32,314 nucleotides of DNA. Origin: an uncultured Eggerthellaceae bacterium (GTDB taxonomy: Bacteria > Actinomycetota > Coriobacteriia > Coriobacteriales > Eggerthellaceae). Positions 5,941 to 13,412 of the stretch are shown in pieces. The DNA lies in assembly GCA_958454405.1 (NCBI GenBank), contig CAUEBO010000028.1, forward strand, positions 1 through 32,314, read 5' to 3'. Each line of letters starts with the position of its first letter. The first letter of the stretch is position 1. Position numbers and translations under genes: made by a program. The notes beneath the pieces are model-generated. The model ran no database searches. It saw only the letters and a program-made list of their open reading frames with translations, and was not told where the DNA came from.

Positions 5941-8189
5941 TGAGATCGAGAAAGACGTTTATCTCGGCGCTCGTGGCCCTGGTGGCCGTCGCGGTGGTGG
6001 CGGGAAGCCTGCTGTTCACGCGCTTCGTGCAAGATTCGCTGTGGGAGAAGTCCGCGACCGACGTGCTGGAGGCCACGGTGCAGGGCCAGCATGCGCTGGA
6101 CACGTACTTCGAGAAGGACCTCGACACGCTCGACCTGTTCGCTTCGGAGCTGGCCGCGCAGGACCACGACGACGTCGCCCGCCTGTCCGACAAGCTCGCG
6201 CTGTTCGGCGAAGGCGAGGATGGAACGGTGTACACCTGCGTCGACCTGAGCACGGGCGCGGTGTACCGCACGGACAACGATCGGGCGGCGGGACTCACCG
6301 CCGAGCAGATGGGCGTTGCCGAAGCGGCTGGCGAGCAAGGCGTGCTGGAGCCGTTTCTGGATGAGCGCACGGGCGGTAGCATGATCGGCGTCTACGAGCG
6401 GTTCTCGTTCGCCGACGGCGCGCCGGGGCTCGTGCGCAAGGCTCAGCCCCTCGCCGACATCGAGGAGCGCTTCTCGCTTTCGTTTTACAACGACAGCGGT
6501 TTCTCGTATGTGGTGAACGGCGCCGGCGACGTGGTCATGCGCTCGCCGCACCCCGACAGCAACCGCACGTTCTCGAACATCTACGACATCGTGGGCTTCG
6601 AAGGCAACGACGAGGCGGCCGTGTCCTCGTTCCGCTCCGCGCTCGAACAGAACGAGCGCGGCGTGGCGCTGTTCTCGTACCTGGGCGACGAATACGCGTT
6701 CTGCTACACGCCGCTCGAGGGCACGAACGGCTGGGACGTGGTGTCCATCATCCCGAACGACGTCATCATGGAGCAGGCGAACGCCATCATCAACGCCACG
6801 CTGCTGCTGTGCCTGGTGATCGTTGCCGGATTGGCCGTCGTGCTGGCGGTGTACTGGCGCGGCAATCGCGCGCATCGCAGGGAAATCGAGCACATGGCGT
6901 ACTACGATGGTCTGACCGGCCTGTTCAGCGCCGACAAGTTCACGCTTGAGGGGAACGCGCGGCTGGAGGAGCGCTCGAAGGCCGAGGGCGCGCCCTCTGG
7001 GCCGGGCGGCGTGGCCGTGGCTTGCATCGACATCGACAGCTTCAAGCTCATCAACGACATGGACGGCTACGCGAAGGGCGACGAGGTGCTGCGGGAGTTC
7101 GCGGCCATCCTGCGCGACGAGGCGGGCTCGGACGGGTTCGCCGCCCGCCTTTCGGCCGACCATTTCCTGCTGCTGTTCCCCTACGCGCGCCGTGACGACG
7201 CCGTCGGAACGTGCGACCGCATCGTCGAGCGCGCCCGGGCCATCATGGGCAACGGCAAGCCGCTCGCCCTGCATATCGGCCTGTGCTGCTCGGAGGATGC
7301 GCCCGAAGCGCGCGGCGTCACCGAACTCACCGACCGGGCCCGCATCGCCCAAACCGAATCGCGCAAGCGCGGGATCGCCCCGTGCGCGTACAGCCAGCCC
7401 ATGCGCGATGCGCTGCTGCGCCGGGCCGATTTGGAGCGCACGATGGAAGCCGCGCTCGCGGGGGGCGAGTTCTTCCACCTCATCCAGCCGAAGTACGACG
7501 TCACGGGCTCGCGCGTGCTGGGCGGCGAGGCGCTCGTGCGCTGGAGGCGTCCCGACGAGGGCGTCGTGCGCCCGGACGAGTTCATACCGCTCTTCGAGCA
7601 GAACGGGTTCATCCTGCGGCTGGACGAGTTCGTGCTGGAGAGCGTGTGCCGTGATCTGCGGGCTCGGCTGGACGCCGGGCTTCCGGTCGTGCCGGTGTCG
7701 GTGAACGTTTCGCGGCTGCATCTGCATCGCGACGATTTCCTTCCCGTGTACACGAGCATCAAGGAACGCTATGGCATTCCCGACGGGCTGTGCGAGCTCG
7801 AGCTGACGGAAAGCGTGGTCATCGAGGACCTGCACGGCACGTTCGAGATCATGGAGGGCATGCGCCAGGCGGGGTTCCGGTGCGCCATCGACGATTTCGG
7901 ATCGGGCTACTCGTCGCTCAACGTGCTGAAGGACCTGCCTGCCGACGTGCTGAAGCTCGATCGCGACTTCCTGCTGGAAGGGTCGTGTCCCGGCACGGAG
8001 GAGACGGTGGTGCGCACCGTCATCTCCATGGCGAAGGACCTGCGCATGGTCACGGTCGTGGAGGGCGTGGAGACCTCGAAGCAGCTGGCGTTTTTGCGCA
8101 CGACGCCGTGCGACATGGTGCAGGGATTCGTGTTCTCGAAGCCCGTCGCCCCCGAAGAGTTCTACCGGCTGCTGGATACGGGGAAGTAG
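5940..8189 (+). CDS. Membrane sensor with degenerate GGDEF and intact EAL domain (c-di-GMP phosphodiesterase)
   Basis: Predicted hydrolysis of cyclic di-GMP at the inner face of the membrane; 749 residues. TM1 spans ~7-29, an extracytoplasmic Cache-like sensor ~30-285, TM2 ~286-306. The GGDEF domain starts at HMAYYDGLTGLF (~319), but its signature is SADHF (405-409): both glycines and the catalytic glutamate are lost, so cyclase activity is unlikely. The EAL domain (~495-745) keeps EAL (530-532), N589, ELTES (620-624), DDFGSG (651-656), K672 and EGVET (708-712), all residues needed for metal binding and catalysis. The ATG at 5940 overlaps the stop of the solute-binding lipoprotein by one base, implying coupled translation and joint function. 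Its last 28 bp overlap the 3' end of the convergent AraC gene. The degenerate GGDEF may act as an allosteric GTP-binding module, as known for other composite proteins. Confidence 0.88.
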   Translation: MRSRKTFISALVALVAVAVVAGSLLFTRFVQDSLWEKSATDVLEATVQGQHALDTYFEKDLDTLDLFASELAAQDHDDVARLSDKLALFGEGEDGTVYTCVDLSTGAVYRTDNDRAAGLTAEQMGVAEAAGEQGVLEPFLDERTGGSMIGVYERFSFADGAPGLVRKAQPLADIEERFSLSFYNDSGFSYVVNGAGDVVMRSPHPDSNRTFSNIYDIVGFEGNDEAAVSSFRSALEQNERGVALFSYLGDEYAFCYTPLEGTNGWDVVSIIPNDVIMEQANAIINATLLLCLVIVAGLAVVLAVYWRGNRAHRREIEHMAYYDGLTGLFSADKFTLEGNARLEERSKAEGAPSGPGGVAVACIDIDSFKLINDMDGYAKGDEVLREFAAILRDEAGSDGFAARLSADHFLLLFPYARRDDAVGTCDRIVERARAIMGNGKPLALHIGLCCSEDAPEARGVTELTDRARIAQTESRKRGIAPCAYSQPMRDALLRRADLERTMEAALAGGEFFHLIQPKYDVTGSRVLGGEALVRWRRPDEGVVRPDEFIPLFEQNGFILRLDEFVLESVCRDLRARLDAGLPVVPVSVNVSRLHLHRDDFLPVYTSIKERYGIPDGLCELELTESVVIEDLHGTFEIMEGMRQAGFRCAIDDFGSGYSSLNVLKDLPADVLKLDRDFLLEGSCPGTEETVVRTVISMAKDLRMVTVVEGVETSKQLAFLRTTPCDMVQGFVFSKPVAPEEFYRLLDTGK

Positions 8190-9046
8190 ATCTCGATTTC
8201 GGAGGCGGGGTCGTGCGGGCCGCGGAAGCGGGAGCCGTAGCGTTCGAAATCGTCGCGGTCGGCCAGGTCGTAGCCGCTTTGGGGGAACCAGACGCCCCAG
8301 AGGTAGCGGTAGGTGGACAGCAGGCTTTCGACGCCGCCGCGATGGACGAACCTCGCGTAGCGGCCGCCGGCGAAGCGCTTCTCCACGAGGCCCTCGACGG
8401 TGTGGCCCTCGGGGCATTCCATGCCGATGAACGCGCGCACGGCGGTGCCCTCCTGGAACGTGGTCCGTTCGCAGTCGGCGCCGCTTTCGTACAGGCTGTA
8501 GCGGTCGCCCGCGAACGCGCCGCCGCCCGCGTCGCCCTCCGCGCCGGCCAGCAGGCTGTTCAGCCGATCCCACATCGCGACGCTTTGGTTGTCGGCGACG
8601 CTCATCTCGTACGAAAGCCCCAGGATGCGCATGCTGGGCACCTCGACGATGTCCGGGCTCAGGCTGACGAGGCCGCCGACGTCCGCCGGGTCGAGGGGCG
8701 GATGGCTGGCGATGAGCACGTCCACCCCTTGCTTCCTGTAGGCGCTGGGCGTGAGACGGTACTTCTTCTTGAACGCGCGGGTGAAGCTCTCGGCCGACTC
8801 GAACCGCAGCCCCACGGCGATGTCGAGGATGTTCCGGTCGCTGTGCACCAGCTCAGAGGCCGCCTGCGTCAGGCGCCGGCTGCGGATGTAGCTGCCCACC
8901 GTCTCGCCCATCGCGTACAGGAAGTGCCGGTGGAAGTGGTAGTAGGAGTACGACACCGCCTCGGACACCATGACGGCGTTCAGCGGCTCGTGCAGGTTGT
9001 TCTCGATGAACACGACGGCCTCGCCGATCACCTCGCGGTAGTCCAA
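8162..9046 (-). CDS. AraC-family regulator with GyrI-like ligand-binding domain
   Basis: Transcriptional regulator of 294 residues. The N-terminal ~107 residues are a double helix-turn-helix AraC domain (ENNLHEPLNAVMVSEAVSYS, then DRNILDIAVGLRFESAESFTRAFKKKY with the family signature). The remainder resembles the GyrI/Rob small-molecule-binding domain (YEMSVADNQSVAMWDRL, AFIGMECPEG, Y/F-rich end EIEIYFPV), the Rob/TipA-like order DNA-binding then effector-binding. The start is a TTG at 9046, supported by AAAGGAG about 7 nt upstream on the minus strand. It follows the C45-family gene by 27 bp on the same strand, so the two are probably one transcript and the regulator may sense a substrate or product of that enzyme. 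Its 3' end overlaps the convergent EAL gene by 28 bp. Confidence 0.85.
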   Translation of the reverse strand: MDYREVIGEAVVFIENNLHEPLNAVMVSEAVSYSYYHFHRHFLYAMGETVGSYIRSRRLTQAASELVHSDRNILDIAVGLRFESAESFTRAFKKKYRLTPSAYRKQGVDVLIASHPPLDPADVGGLVSLSPDIVEVPSMRILGLSYEMSVADNQSVAMWDRLNSLLAGAEGDAGGGAFAGDRYSLYESGADCERTTFQEGTAVRAFIGMECPEGHTVEGLVEKRFAGGRYARFVHRGGVESLLSTYRYLWGVWFPQSGYDLADRDDFERYGSRFRGPHDPASEIEIYFPVSSSR

Positions 9047-9073
9047 GACAGTGCTCCTTTCTCGCGTGCAGGC

Positions 9074-10207
9074 CTACCGGGTGTGGAAGAACTCCTCGTT
9101 CGCGTCCTCGCAGGGCAGGCTTATGCTGAAATCCTGCTCGTCCAACGGCTCCACGGCGAAGCGACGCCAGGCGTTCGCGCGCGGGGATCCGCAGGTCATC
9201 TCGATGCTGCGCGCGGTCGTGTCGAACACCATGGAGCGCAGCGTGCCGAAGAACACCGGGTAGTAATGGCAGCAGAGGCCGTCGGGGTACGGGGTGGACA
9301 GCAGCGTTTTCAGGTCGTCGACCGCCACCGTGGGGTGCTCATCGAACAGGCGCTCGATGGCGGCGAGGCGCTTGACCGAGTTGTCGAGCAGCTCGGTTTC
9401 GAACGGCTTCACGTCGTCCAGCACCACGTGGTTCGTCACGGCCAGATGATCCGCTTGGCTCGTCTGGCCCTCCGAACCGTTCTCCTCGAGCACGCGGAAG
9501 CCCTTGTGGCCGTCCATGCATTGTAGCAAACCGATGCGGCCTTCGCCGTCGGCCAGCATGAGGTTGATGTTGAAGCCGATGGGCGCGTCCATCGCCCATG
9601 CCACGGCCTCGTCCACGGTGGCGCACTGCTCGAGGATGCTGCGCACGACGGCCCAGAACATGAACCCGGTGACGCCGGCCTTGCGCCCGCCCTCGAAGTT
9701 GCCCACGGGGATGCCGTTGCTGGTGATGCACACGGCCAGCCCGTGCTCGTTCATGCCGTCGCAGCGGCCGAACAGGTTCAGCAGCGAGCCCACGTGGCGA
9801 AACGCCCCGTCGATGTCGGTGTAGGCGAAGCACAGCTCCTCGATCTCGTCGGTGAAGTCGTAGTTGCGCGCCATGAGCGCATGCCCGTTCGCGGTGCGGG
9901 AGGGCAGGGCGGCCATCGCGCTGCATCCGCGCTCGACGTACGAGGCCGCGTAGTACATGGCCTGGTCGGGCGTTATCTTGAGCGCATCGGCGAAGCCCTG
10001 TATCTCTTCGTTGACGCCGGCGCAGTGCCTATCGAGCAGCACCTCGATGGCGCGCAGCTTGTCCGCAGGGTAGGCGTTCGGCGGCAGGATGGCGCGCTGC
10101 AGCAGGTCGGGGCGGGAGAGCGTCCACTGCCCCAGCGCCTGCCCCACCTCGTAGTGCGTGCCGGTCAGGTTCTTGAAGGTCATGGTTGCCGTTCTGGTTG
10201 CGTGCAT
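9074..10207 (-). CDS. C45-family (acyl-CoA:6-APA acyltransferase-like) Ntn hydrolase
   Basis: Predicted N-terminal-nucleophile amidohydrolase/acyltransferase of 377 residues, in the group related to isopenicillin N acyltransferase and to choloylglycine hydrolases. Members are made as precursors that self-cleave before a cysteine; here the expected site is Gly94-Cys95 in ERGCSAMAALPS, followed by ANGHALMARNYDF (residues ~106-118), the typical C45 pattern. Further support is NEHGLAVCITSNG and SMVFDTTARSIEMTCG near the end. The ATG at 10207 has AAAGGA about 6 nt upstream, so it is preferred to the open frame further out. The true substrate (N-acyl amino acid, peptide, beta-lactam-like or bile amide) cannot be told from sequence. 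No signal peptide is present, so it acts inside the cell. The AraC/GyrI-type gene follows 27 bp later. Confidence 0.8.
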   Translation of the reverse strand: MHATRTATMTFKNLTGTHYEVGQALGQWTLSRPDLLQRAILPPNAYPADKLRAIEVLLDRHCAGVNEEIQGFADALKITPDQAMYYAASYVERGCSAMAALPSRTANGHALMARNYDFTDEIEELCFAYTDIDGAFRHVGSLLNLFGRCDGMNEHGLAVCITSNGIPVGNFEGGRKAGVTGFMFWAVVRSILEQCATVDEAVAWAMDAPIGFNINLMLADGEGRIGLLQCMDGHKGFRVLEENGSEGQTSQADHLAVTNHVVLDDVKPFETELLDNSVKRLAAIERLFDEHPTVAVDDLKTLLSTPYPDGLCCHYYPVFFGTLRSMVFDTTARSIEMTCGSPRANAWRRFAVEPLDEQDFSISLPCEDANEEFFHTR

Positions 10208-10341
10208 GGAAGGTCCTTTCGGTTCGGATGGTGCGCTTCGGCTTGGAATACTACGGAACCGCACACGTGGAAGCTTGATATTTCCTGCGCAAAAATGCGG
10301 GCTGGAACGGCGCGCCGCCTCCATCGGCGCGGACGCCGCTT

Positions 10342-10347
10342 TATACT
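10342..10347 (+). promoter_or_regulatory. -10 element of a probably leaderless tlyA transcript
   Basis: TATACT at 10342-10347 ends 7 nt before the tlyA ATG (10355), so transcription should begin at or within a base or so of the start codon. No Shine-Dalgarno lies between. The -35 region (around 10319-10324) matches poorly. Confidence 0.55.
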
Positions 10348-10354
10348 GTGTCCC

Positions 10355-11092
10355 ATGAAGAAAATCAGACTCGATATCCTGTTGGTCGAGCAGGGCTACT
10401 TTGCAGACGCCGATGCCGCGCTGCGCGCGGTGCTGGCGCACGAGGTGAAGGTGGACGACGTGTACGCAGCGAGCGCCGCGCTGAAAGTGGCGCCCGATGC
10501 CGAGATCGTGGTGAAGGGGAGACGGCGGTTCGTGTCGCGCGGCGGCCACAAGCTGCAAGGAGCGCTCGACGCTTATCAACAGGACGTGCACGGGATGCGC
10601 TGCATCGACATCGGCTCGTCCACGGGCGGTTTTACCGATTGCCTCTTGCAGGCGGGCGCGGCCAGCGTGGCATGCGTGGACGTGAACTACGGGCAGTTGG
10701 CTTGGCAGCTGCGGCAAGACGCGCGCGTGTCGGTGTTCGAGCGCACGAACATCAAGCTGGCCGACCCCTCGTCGCTCGGCGCCCCGTTCGACGTGCTCGT
10801 GGCCGACCTGAGCTTCATCGGGCTGGCGCAGCTCGCACCCGTGTTCGCGCGCCTTTCGCACGAGGGGAGCGTGTTCCTGGGGCTGGTGAAGCCCCAGTTC
10901 GAGTCGCGTCCTGGCGAGACGGAGGGCGGCGTGGTGCGCGACGAGGCCGTGCGCAAGCGCGTGGTGGACGAGGTGCGCGCGGCGCTGGAGGATGCTGGCT
11001 TCCGCACGGCCGGCGTGGTGGAATCGCCCATCACCGGCCCCGAGGGCAACGTGGAGTACCTGGTGCGCGCGGTGTACGGAGCGTCGGCGTGA
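10355..11092 (+). CDS. tlyA: TlyA-type rRNA (cytidine-2'-O)-methyltransferase
   Basis: SAM-dependent 2'-O-methylation of cytidines in 16S/23S rRNA (in mycobacteria this gives capreomycin/viomycin sensitivity); TlyA homologues have also been called haemolysins. The protein is 245 residues, full length for the family. An S4 RNA-binding domain occupies ~1-60 (RLDILLVEQGY), then the linker SRGGHKL, the SAM motif CIDIGSSTGGF (83-93), CVDVNYGQLAW, VADLSFIGL and LVKPQFE, all typical of the RrmJ/FtsJ fold. The ATG is next to the -10 element, and there is no Shine-Dalgarno, so it is likely translated as a leaderless mRNA. It is divergent from the C45 gene; the ABC exporter gene follows 73 bp downstream. 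Confidence 0.93.
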   Translation: MKKIRLDILLVEQGYFADADAALRAVLAHEVKVDDVYAASAALKVAPDAEIVVKGRRRFVSRGGHKLQGALDAYQQDVHGMRCIDIGSSTGGFTDCLLQAGAASVACVDVNYGQLAWQLRQDARVSVFERTNIKLADPSSLGAPFDVLVADLSFIGLAQLAPVFARLSHEGSVFLGLVKPQFESRPGETEGGVVRDEAVRKRVVDEVRAALEDAGFRTAGVVESPITGPEGNVEYLVRAVYGASA

Positions 11093-11152
11093 GCGATGCG
11101 GCCGCCAGCGTGCCGCTGTGGCAACATATTCGCGTTATTCCCGGCATTCGTG

Positions 11153-11158
11153 TAGGAT
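11153..11158 (+). promoter_or_regulatory. Possible -10 element just before the ABC exporter gene
   Basis: TAGGAT at 11153-11158 lies 7 nt before the ATG at 11166, with a weak -35 TTCGCG at 11129-11134 (18-nt spacer). This mirrors the tlyA arrangement and suggests a leaderless start. The same bases (AGGA 11154-11157) could instead act as a Shine-Dalgarno for a tlyA read-through transcript. Confidence 0.4.
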
Positions 11159-11165
11159 AGCCTTC

Positions 11166-12962
11166 ATGGATCGGACGCCGAACAAGCAACCCACCGCTTT
11201 GCGCACGCTGCACTTCTACTGGCAGGTGACGGCTCTGCAGTGGCCGATGTTCTTCATGGCGGTGCTGACCACCCTCGGCTTCGTGTTCTTCCTCTCCTAC
11301 ATGAACCCGTTCGTGATGGGCCTGATCGTTGACGTGGTGGGGGAGGGCCGCGTGCAGCCCGACCAGGTGCTTCCCGTGTTCGGACCGTACATGGCGGCGC
11401 TCATAGCGGTGAACGTGCTGGGCCAGGCTTGCAGCAAGCTGCAGGACTACTTCTGCGCGAAGGTGGAAATCCGCGCCAACTACGAATTGGCCACGCGGGC
11501 GTTCGATGCGCTTTCGAACCAGTCGATGACGTTCCACACGAACCGGTTCGGCGGTTCCCTGGTCAGCCAAACGCAGAAGTTCCTGAGCGCGTACACGCTG
11601 CTCATGGACAACTTCGTGTACGCGGTCATCCCCATCGTGAGCGCGGCGGTGTTCACCGTGGTGCTGCTCGCCCCGCTCGTCCCGGCCTACGTGGCGCTGC
11701 TCGTATGCTTGCTTCTGGTATACGTGTTCGTGGCGTACAAGCTGTACAAGCGCATCCTGCCGCTCAACGAGCAGACGGCCGCCGCCCAGAACGCGCTTTC
11801 GGGCGAGCTGTCCGACAGCATCACGAACATCCTCGCCGTGAAGACCTCGGGGCGCGAAGGGTACGAGCGCGGGCTGTTCGACCAGGCGAACCGGCAGGTG
11901 AAGGCCGCCGACTCGCGCCGCATGCGCGCGACCATCCTGCGCGGCGCGGTTACCAGCACCATCATCGTGCTCATCATGGCGCTCATGGTGGTGTTCGTCT
12001 CGGGCGGCAACGCGTGGTTCGGCATCGGCGCAGGCACGCTGGTGATGATGTTCACGTACACCTACTCGCTCACCATGCAGTTCAATCGGCTGAACCAAAC
12101 GTTCCAGCAGATCAACCGGGCGTTTGGCGATGCGCACGACATGACGGTGGCGCTGGACGAGCCCCGCCTGGTGGCCGATGACCCGAACGCCCCCGACCTA
12201 CACGTGGAGCAGGGGGCCATCGATTTCGAGAACCTGTACTTCCACTACGCCGACGCGGATGCCTCCGAGCGCGTATTCGACGACTTCACGCTGCATATCC
12301 CCGCCGGCCAGCGGGTGGGCCTGGTGGGCCGGTCGGGGTCGGGCAAGACCACGCTCACCACGCTGCTGCTGCGCTTGGCCGACATCCAGGAGGGGCGCAT
12401 CCTCGTGGACGGGCAGGACATCGCGCACGTGGCCCAGGGCAGCCTGCGGCGCCAGATAGCCTACGTGCCCCAGGAGCCGCTGCTGTTCCACCGCACCATC
12501 CGCGAGAACATCGCCTACGGGCGCCCTGACGCCTCCGAGGAGGAGATCGTCGAAGCGGCGCGCCAAGCCAATGCGCTCGAGTTCATCGAGAAGCTGCCGC
12601 ACGGCTTCGACACGCTCACCGGCGAGCGCGGCGTGAAGCTGTCCGGCGGCCAGCGTCAGCGCGTCGCTATCGCCCGCGCCATCCTTACCGACGCGCCCAT
12701 CCTCGTGTTGGACGAGGCGACCTCGGCCCTTGATTCCGAGAGCGAGAAGCTCATTCAGGATGCGCTCGAAAACCTCATGCGCGGCCGCACGTCCATCGTC
12801 ATCGCGCACCGGCTGTCCACGGTGGCCAGCCTGGACCGCATCGTCGTGCTGTCGAACGGGCGCATCATGGAAGACGGCACCCATCTCGAGCTCGTGGACG
12901 CCGGCGGCGAGTACGCGCGCCTGTGGAGCAGGCAGTCCGGCTCGTTCATCGGCAACGAGTAG
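11166..12962 (+). CDS. ABC exporter half-transporter (fused permease and ATPase)
   Basis: ATP-driven exporter subunit of the MsbA/LmrA-like type, expected to work as a homodimer or with a partner in the membrane; 598 residues. Residues ~20-320 form the six-helix transmembrane domain (for example ALQWPMFFMAVLTTLGFVFF and IPIVSAAVFTVVLLAPLVP). The nucleotide-binding domain has Walker A GRSGSGKTT (388-396), Q-loop YVPQEPLLFHRTI, ABC signature LSGGQ (492-496), Walker B ILVLDEATSALD (512-523) and H-loop IAHRLSTV; all catalytic residues are present. A single gene rather than a pair suggests a homodimer. The substrate (lipid, peptide or drug) is not evident. It lies 73 bp after tlyA and ends in a hairpin. 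Confidence 0.9.
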   Translation: MDRTPNKQPTALRTLHFYWQVTALQWPMFFMAVLTTLGFVFFLSYMNPFVMGLIVDVVGEGRVQPDQVLPVFGPYMAALIAVNVLGQACSKLQDYFCAKVEIRANYELATRAFDALSNQSMTFHTNRFGGSLVSQTQKFLSAYTLLMDNFVYAVIPIVSAAVFTVVLLAPLVPAYVALLVCLLLVYVFVAYKLYKRILPLNEQTAAAQNALSGELSDSITNILAVKTSGREGYERGLFDQANRQVKAADSRRMRATILRGAVTSTIIVLIMALMVVFVSGGNAWFGIGAGTLVMMFTYTYSLTMQFNRLNQTFQQINRAFGDAHDMTVALDEPRLVADDPNAPDLHVEQGAIDFENLYFHYADADASERVFDDFTLHIPAGQRVGLVGRSGSGKTTLTTLLLRLADIQEGRILVDGQDIAHVAQGSLRRQIAYVPQEPLLFHRTIRENIAYGRPDASEEEIVEAARQANALEFIEKLPHGFDTLTGERGVKLSGGQRQRVAIARAILTDAPILVLDEATSALDSESEKLIQDALENLMRGRTSIVIAHRLSTVASLDRIVVLSNGRIMEDGTHLELVDAGGEYARLWSRQSGSFIGNE

Positions 12963-12966
12963 GGAA

Positions 12967-12984
12967 CGGGGCCTGCGCGCCCCG
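12967..12984 (+). terminator. Hairpin after the ABC exporter gene
   Basis: CGGGGC (12967-12972) and GCCCCG (12979-12984) form a 6-bp GC stem around a 6-nt loop, 5 nt after the stop. No T-run follows. Confidence 0.45.
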
Positions 12985-13035
12985 GCGGGCATGCGGACTG
13001 CGCGGCCGGCTGAACCTGTCGAATCTGCTGCGGTC

Positions 13036-13064
13036 TTGCGCCCCAAGAGTACGAGTGCTATACT
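13036..13064 (+). promoter_or_regulatory. Promoter of the toxin-antitoxin pair
   Basis: TTGCGC (13036-13041) and TATACT (13059-13064) with a 17-nt spacer form a strong sigma-70-type promoter. The -10 overlaps the first two bases of the 22-bp palindrome. Confidence 0.7.
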
Positions 13065-13084
13065 TTGTTGTACGTACAACAAAG
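13063..13084. promoter_or_regulatory. Perfect 22-bp palindromic operator of the toxin-antitoxin pair
   Basis: CTTTGTTGTAC (13063-13073) is followed directly by its exact reverse complement (13074-13084). It runs from the end of the -10 hexamer to the AAAGGAGG ribosome-binding site (13081-13088). This is where an autoregulatory antitoxin dimer, or toxin-antitoxin complex, would block both RNA polymerase and the start of the message. Ribbon-helix-helix antitoxins commonly bind such sites. Confidence 0.75.
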
Positions 13085-13094
13085 GAGGTGCGCC

Positions 13095-13412
13095 ATGGCT
13101 GACGCGATGGTGACGGCGCGCATGTCGTTGGAAAAGAAAGAAGCCGGCAACCGCATGCTCGAGCAGCTGGGCACGAATCCCTCGCAGGCGGTGAACCGTC
13201 TGTACGACTACGTGCTGGAGAAGAAGGAGCTTCCGTTTCCCGAACAGCATGGGCGGCGGAAATACACGCAGGAGGAGATCGCGCAGGCAATCGCCTGGGT
13301 GGACAGCATTCCGCGTCTGCCTAAAGACAATCGGTTTGCCACCATGACCGATGATGAAATCAAGTACGAGCGACTCAAATCACGCGGTTACTTCGATGGT
13401 TGGGATGTATGA
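13095..13412 (+). CDS. RelB/DinJ-like ribbon-helix-helix antitoxin
   Basis: Predicted antitoxin and autorepressor of 105 residues. The N-terminal ~45 residues (MVTARMSLEKKEAGNRML, then NPSQAVNRLYDYVLEKKELPF) fit the RelB/DinJ ribbon-helix-helix family: a short beta strand for DNA contact and two helices for dimerisation. The charged C-terminal half is expected to wrap the toxin. The ATG at 13095 is chosen because AAAGGAGG is 6 nt upstream; the longer frame would start inside the palindromic operator. The stop (13410-13412) overlaps the toxin ATG as ATGA, giving coupled synthesis. RelB/DinJ antitoxins usually pair with RelE/YafQ toxins, so the PIN partner here is a mixed pairing. Confidence 0.85.
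   Translation: MADAMVTARMSLEKKEAGNRMLEQLGTNPSQAVNRLYDYVLEKKELPFPEQHGRRKYTQEEIAQAIAWVDSIPRLPKDNRFATMTDDEIKYERLKSRGYFDGWDV

Noticed and set aside
5562..8573. 1003-codon minus-strand open frame opposite the EAL gene
   Set aside because: Composed of Arg/His/Val/Ala-rich sequence typical of antisense frames in high-GC genes; the plus strand encodes a well-conserved protein here.
13063..13084. Palindrome read as a recombination or phage attachment site
   Set aside because: It lies exactly between the -10 and the ribosome-binding site of a toxin-antitoxin operon, which explains it as an operator; no integrase gene is near.
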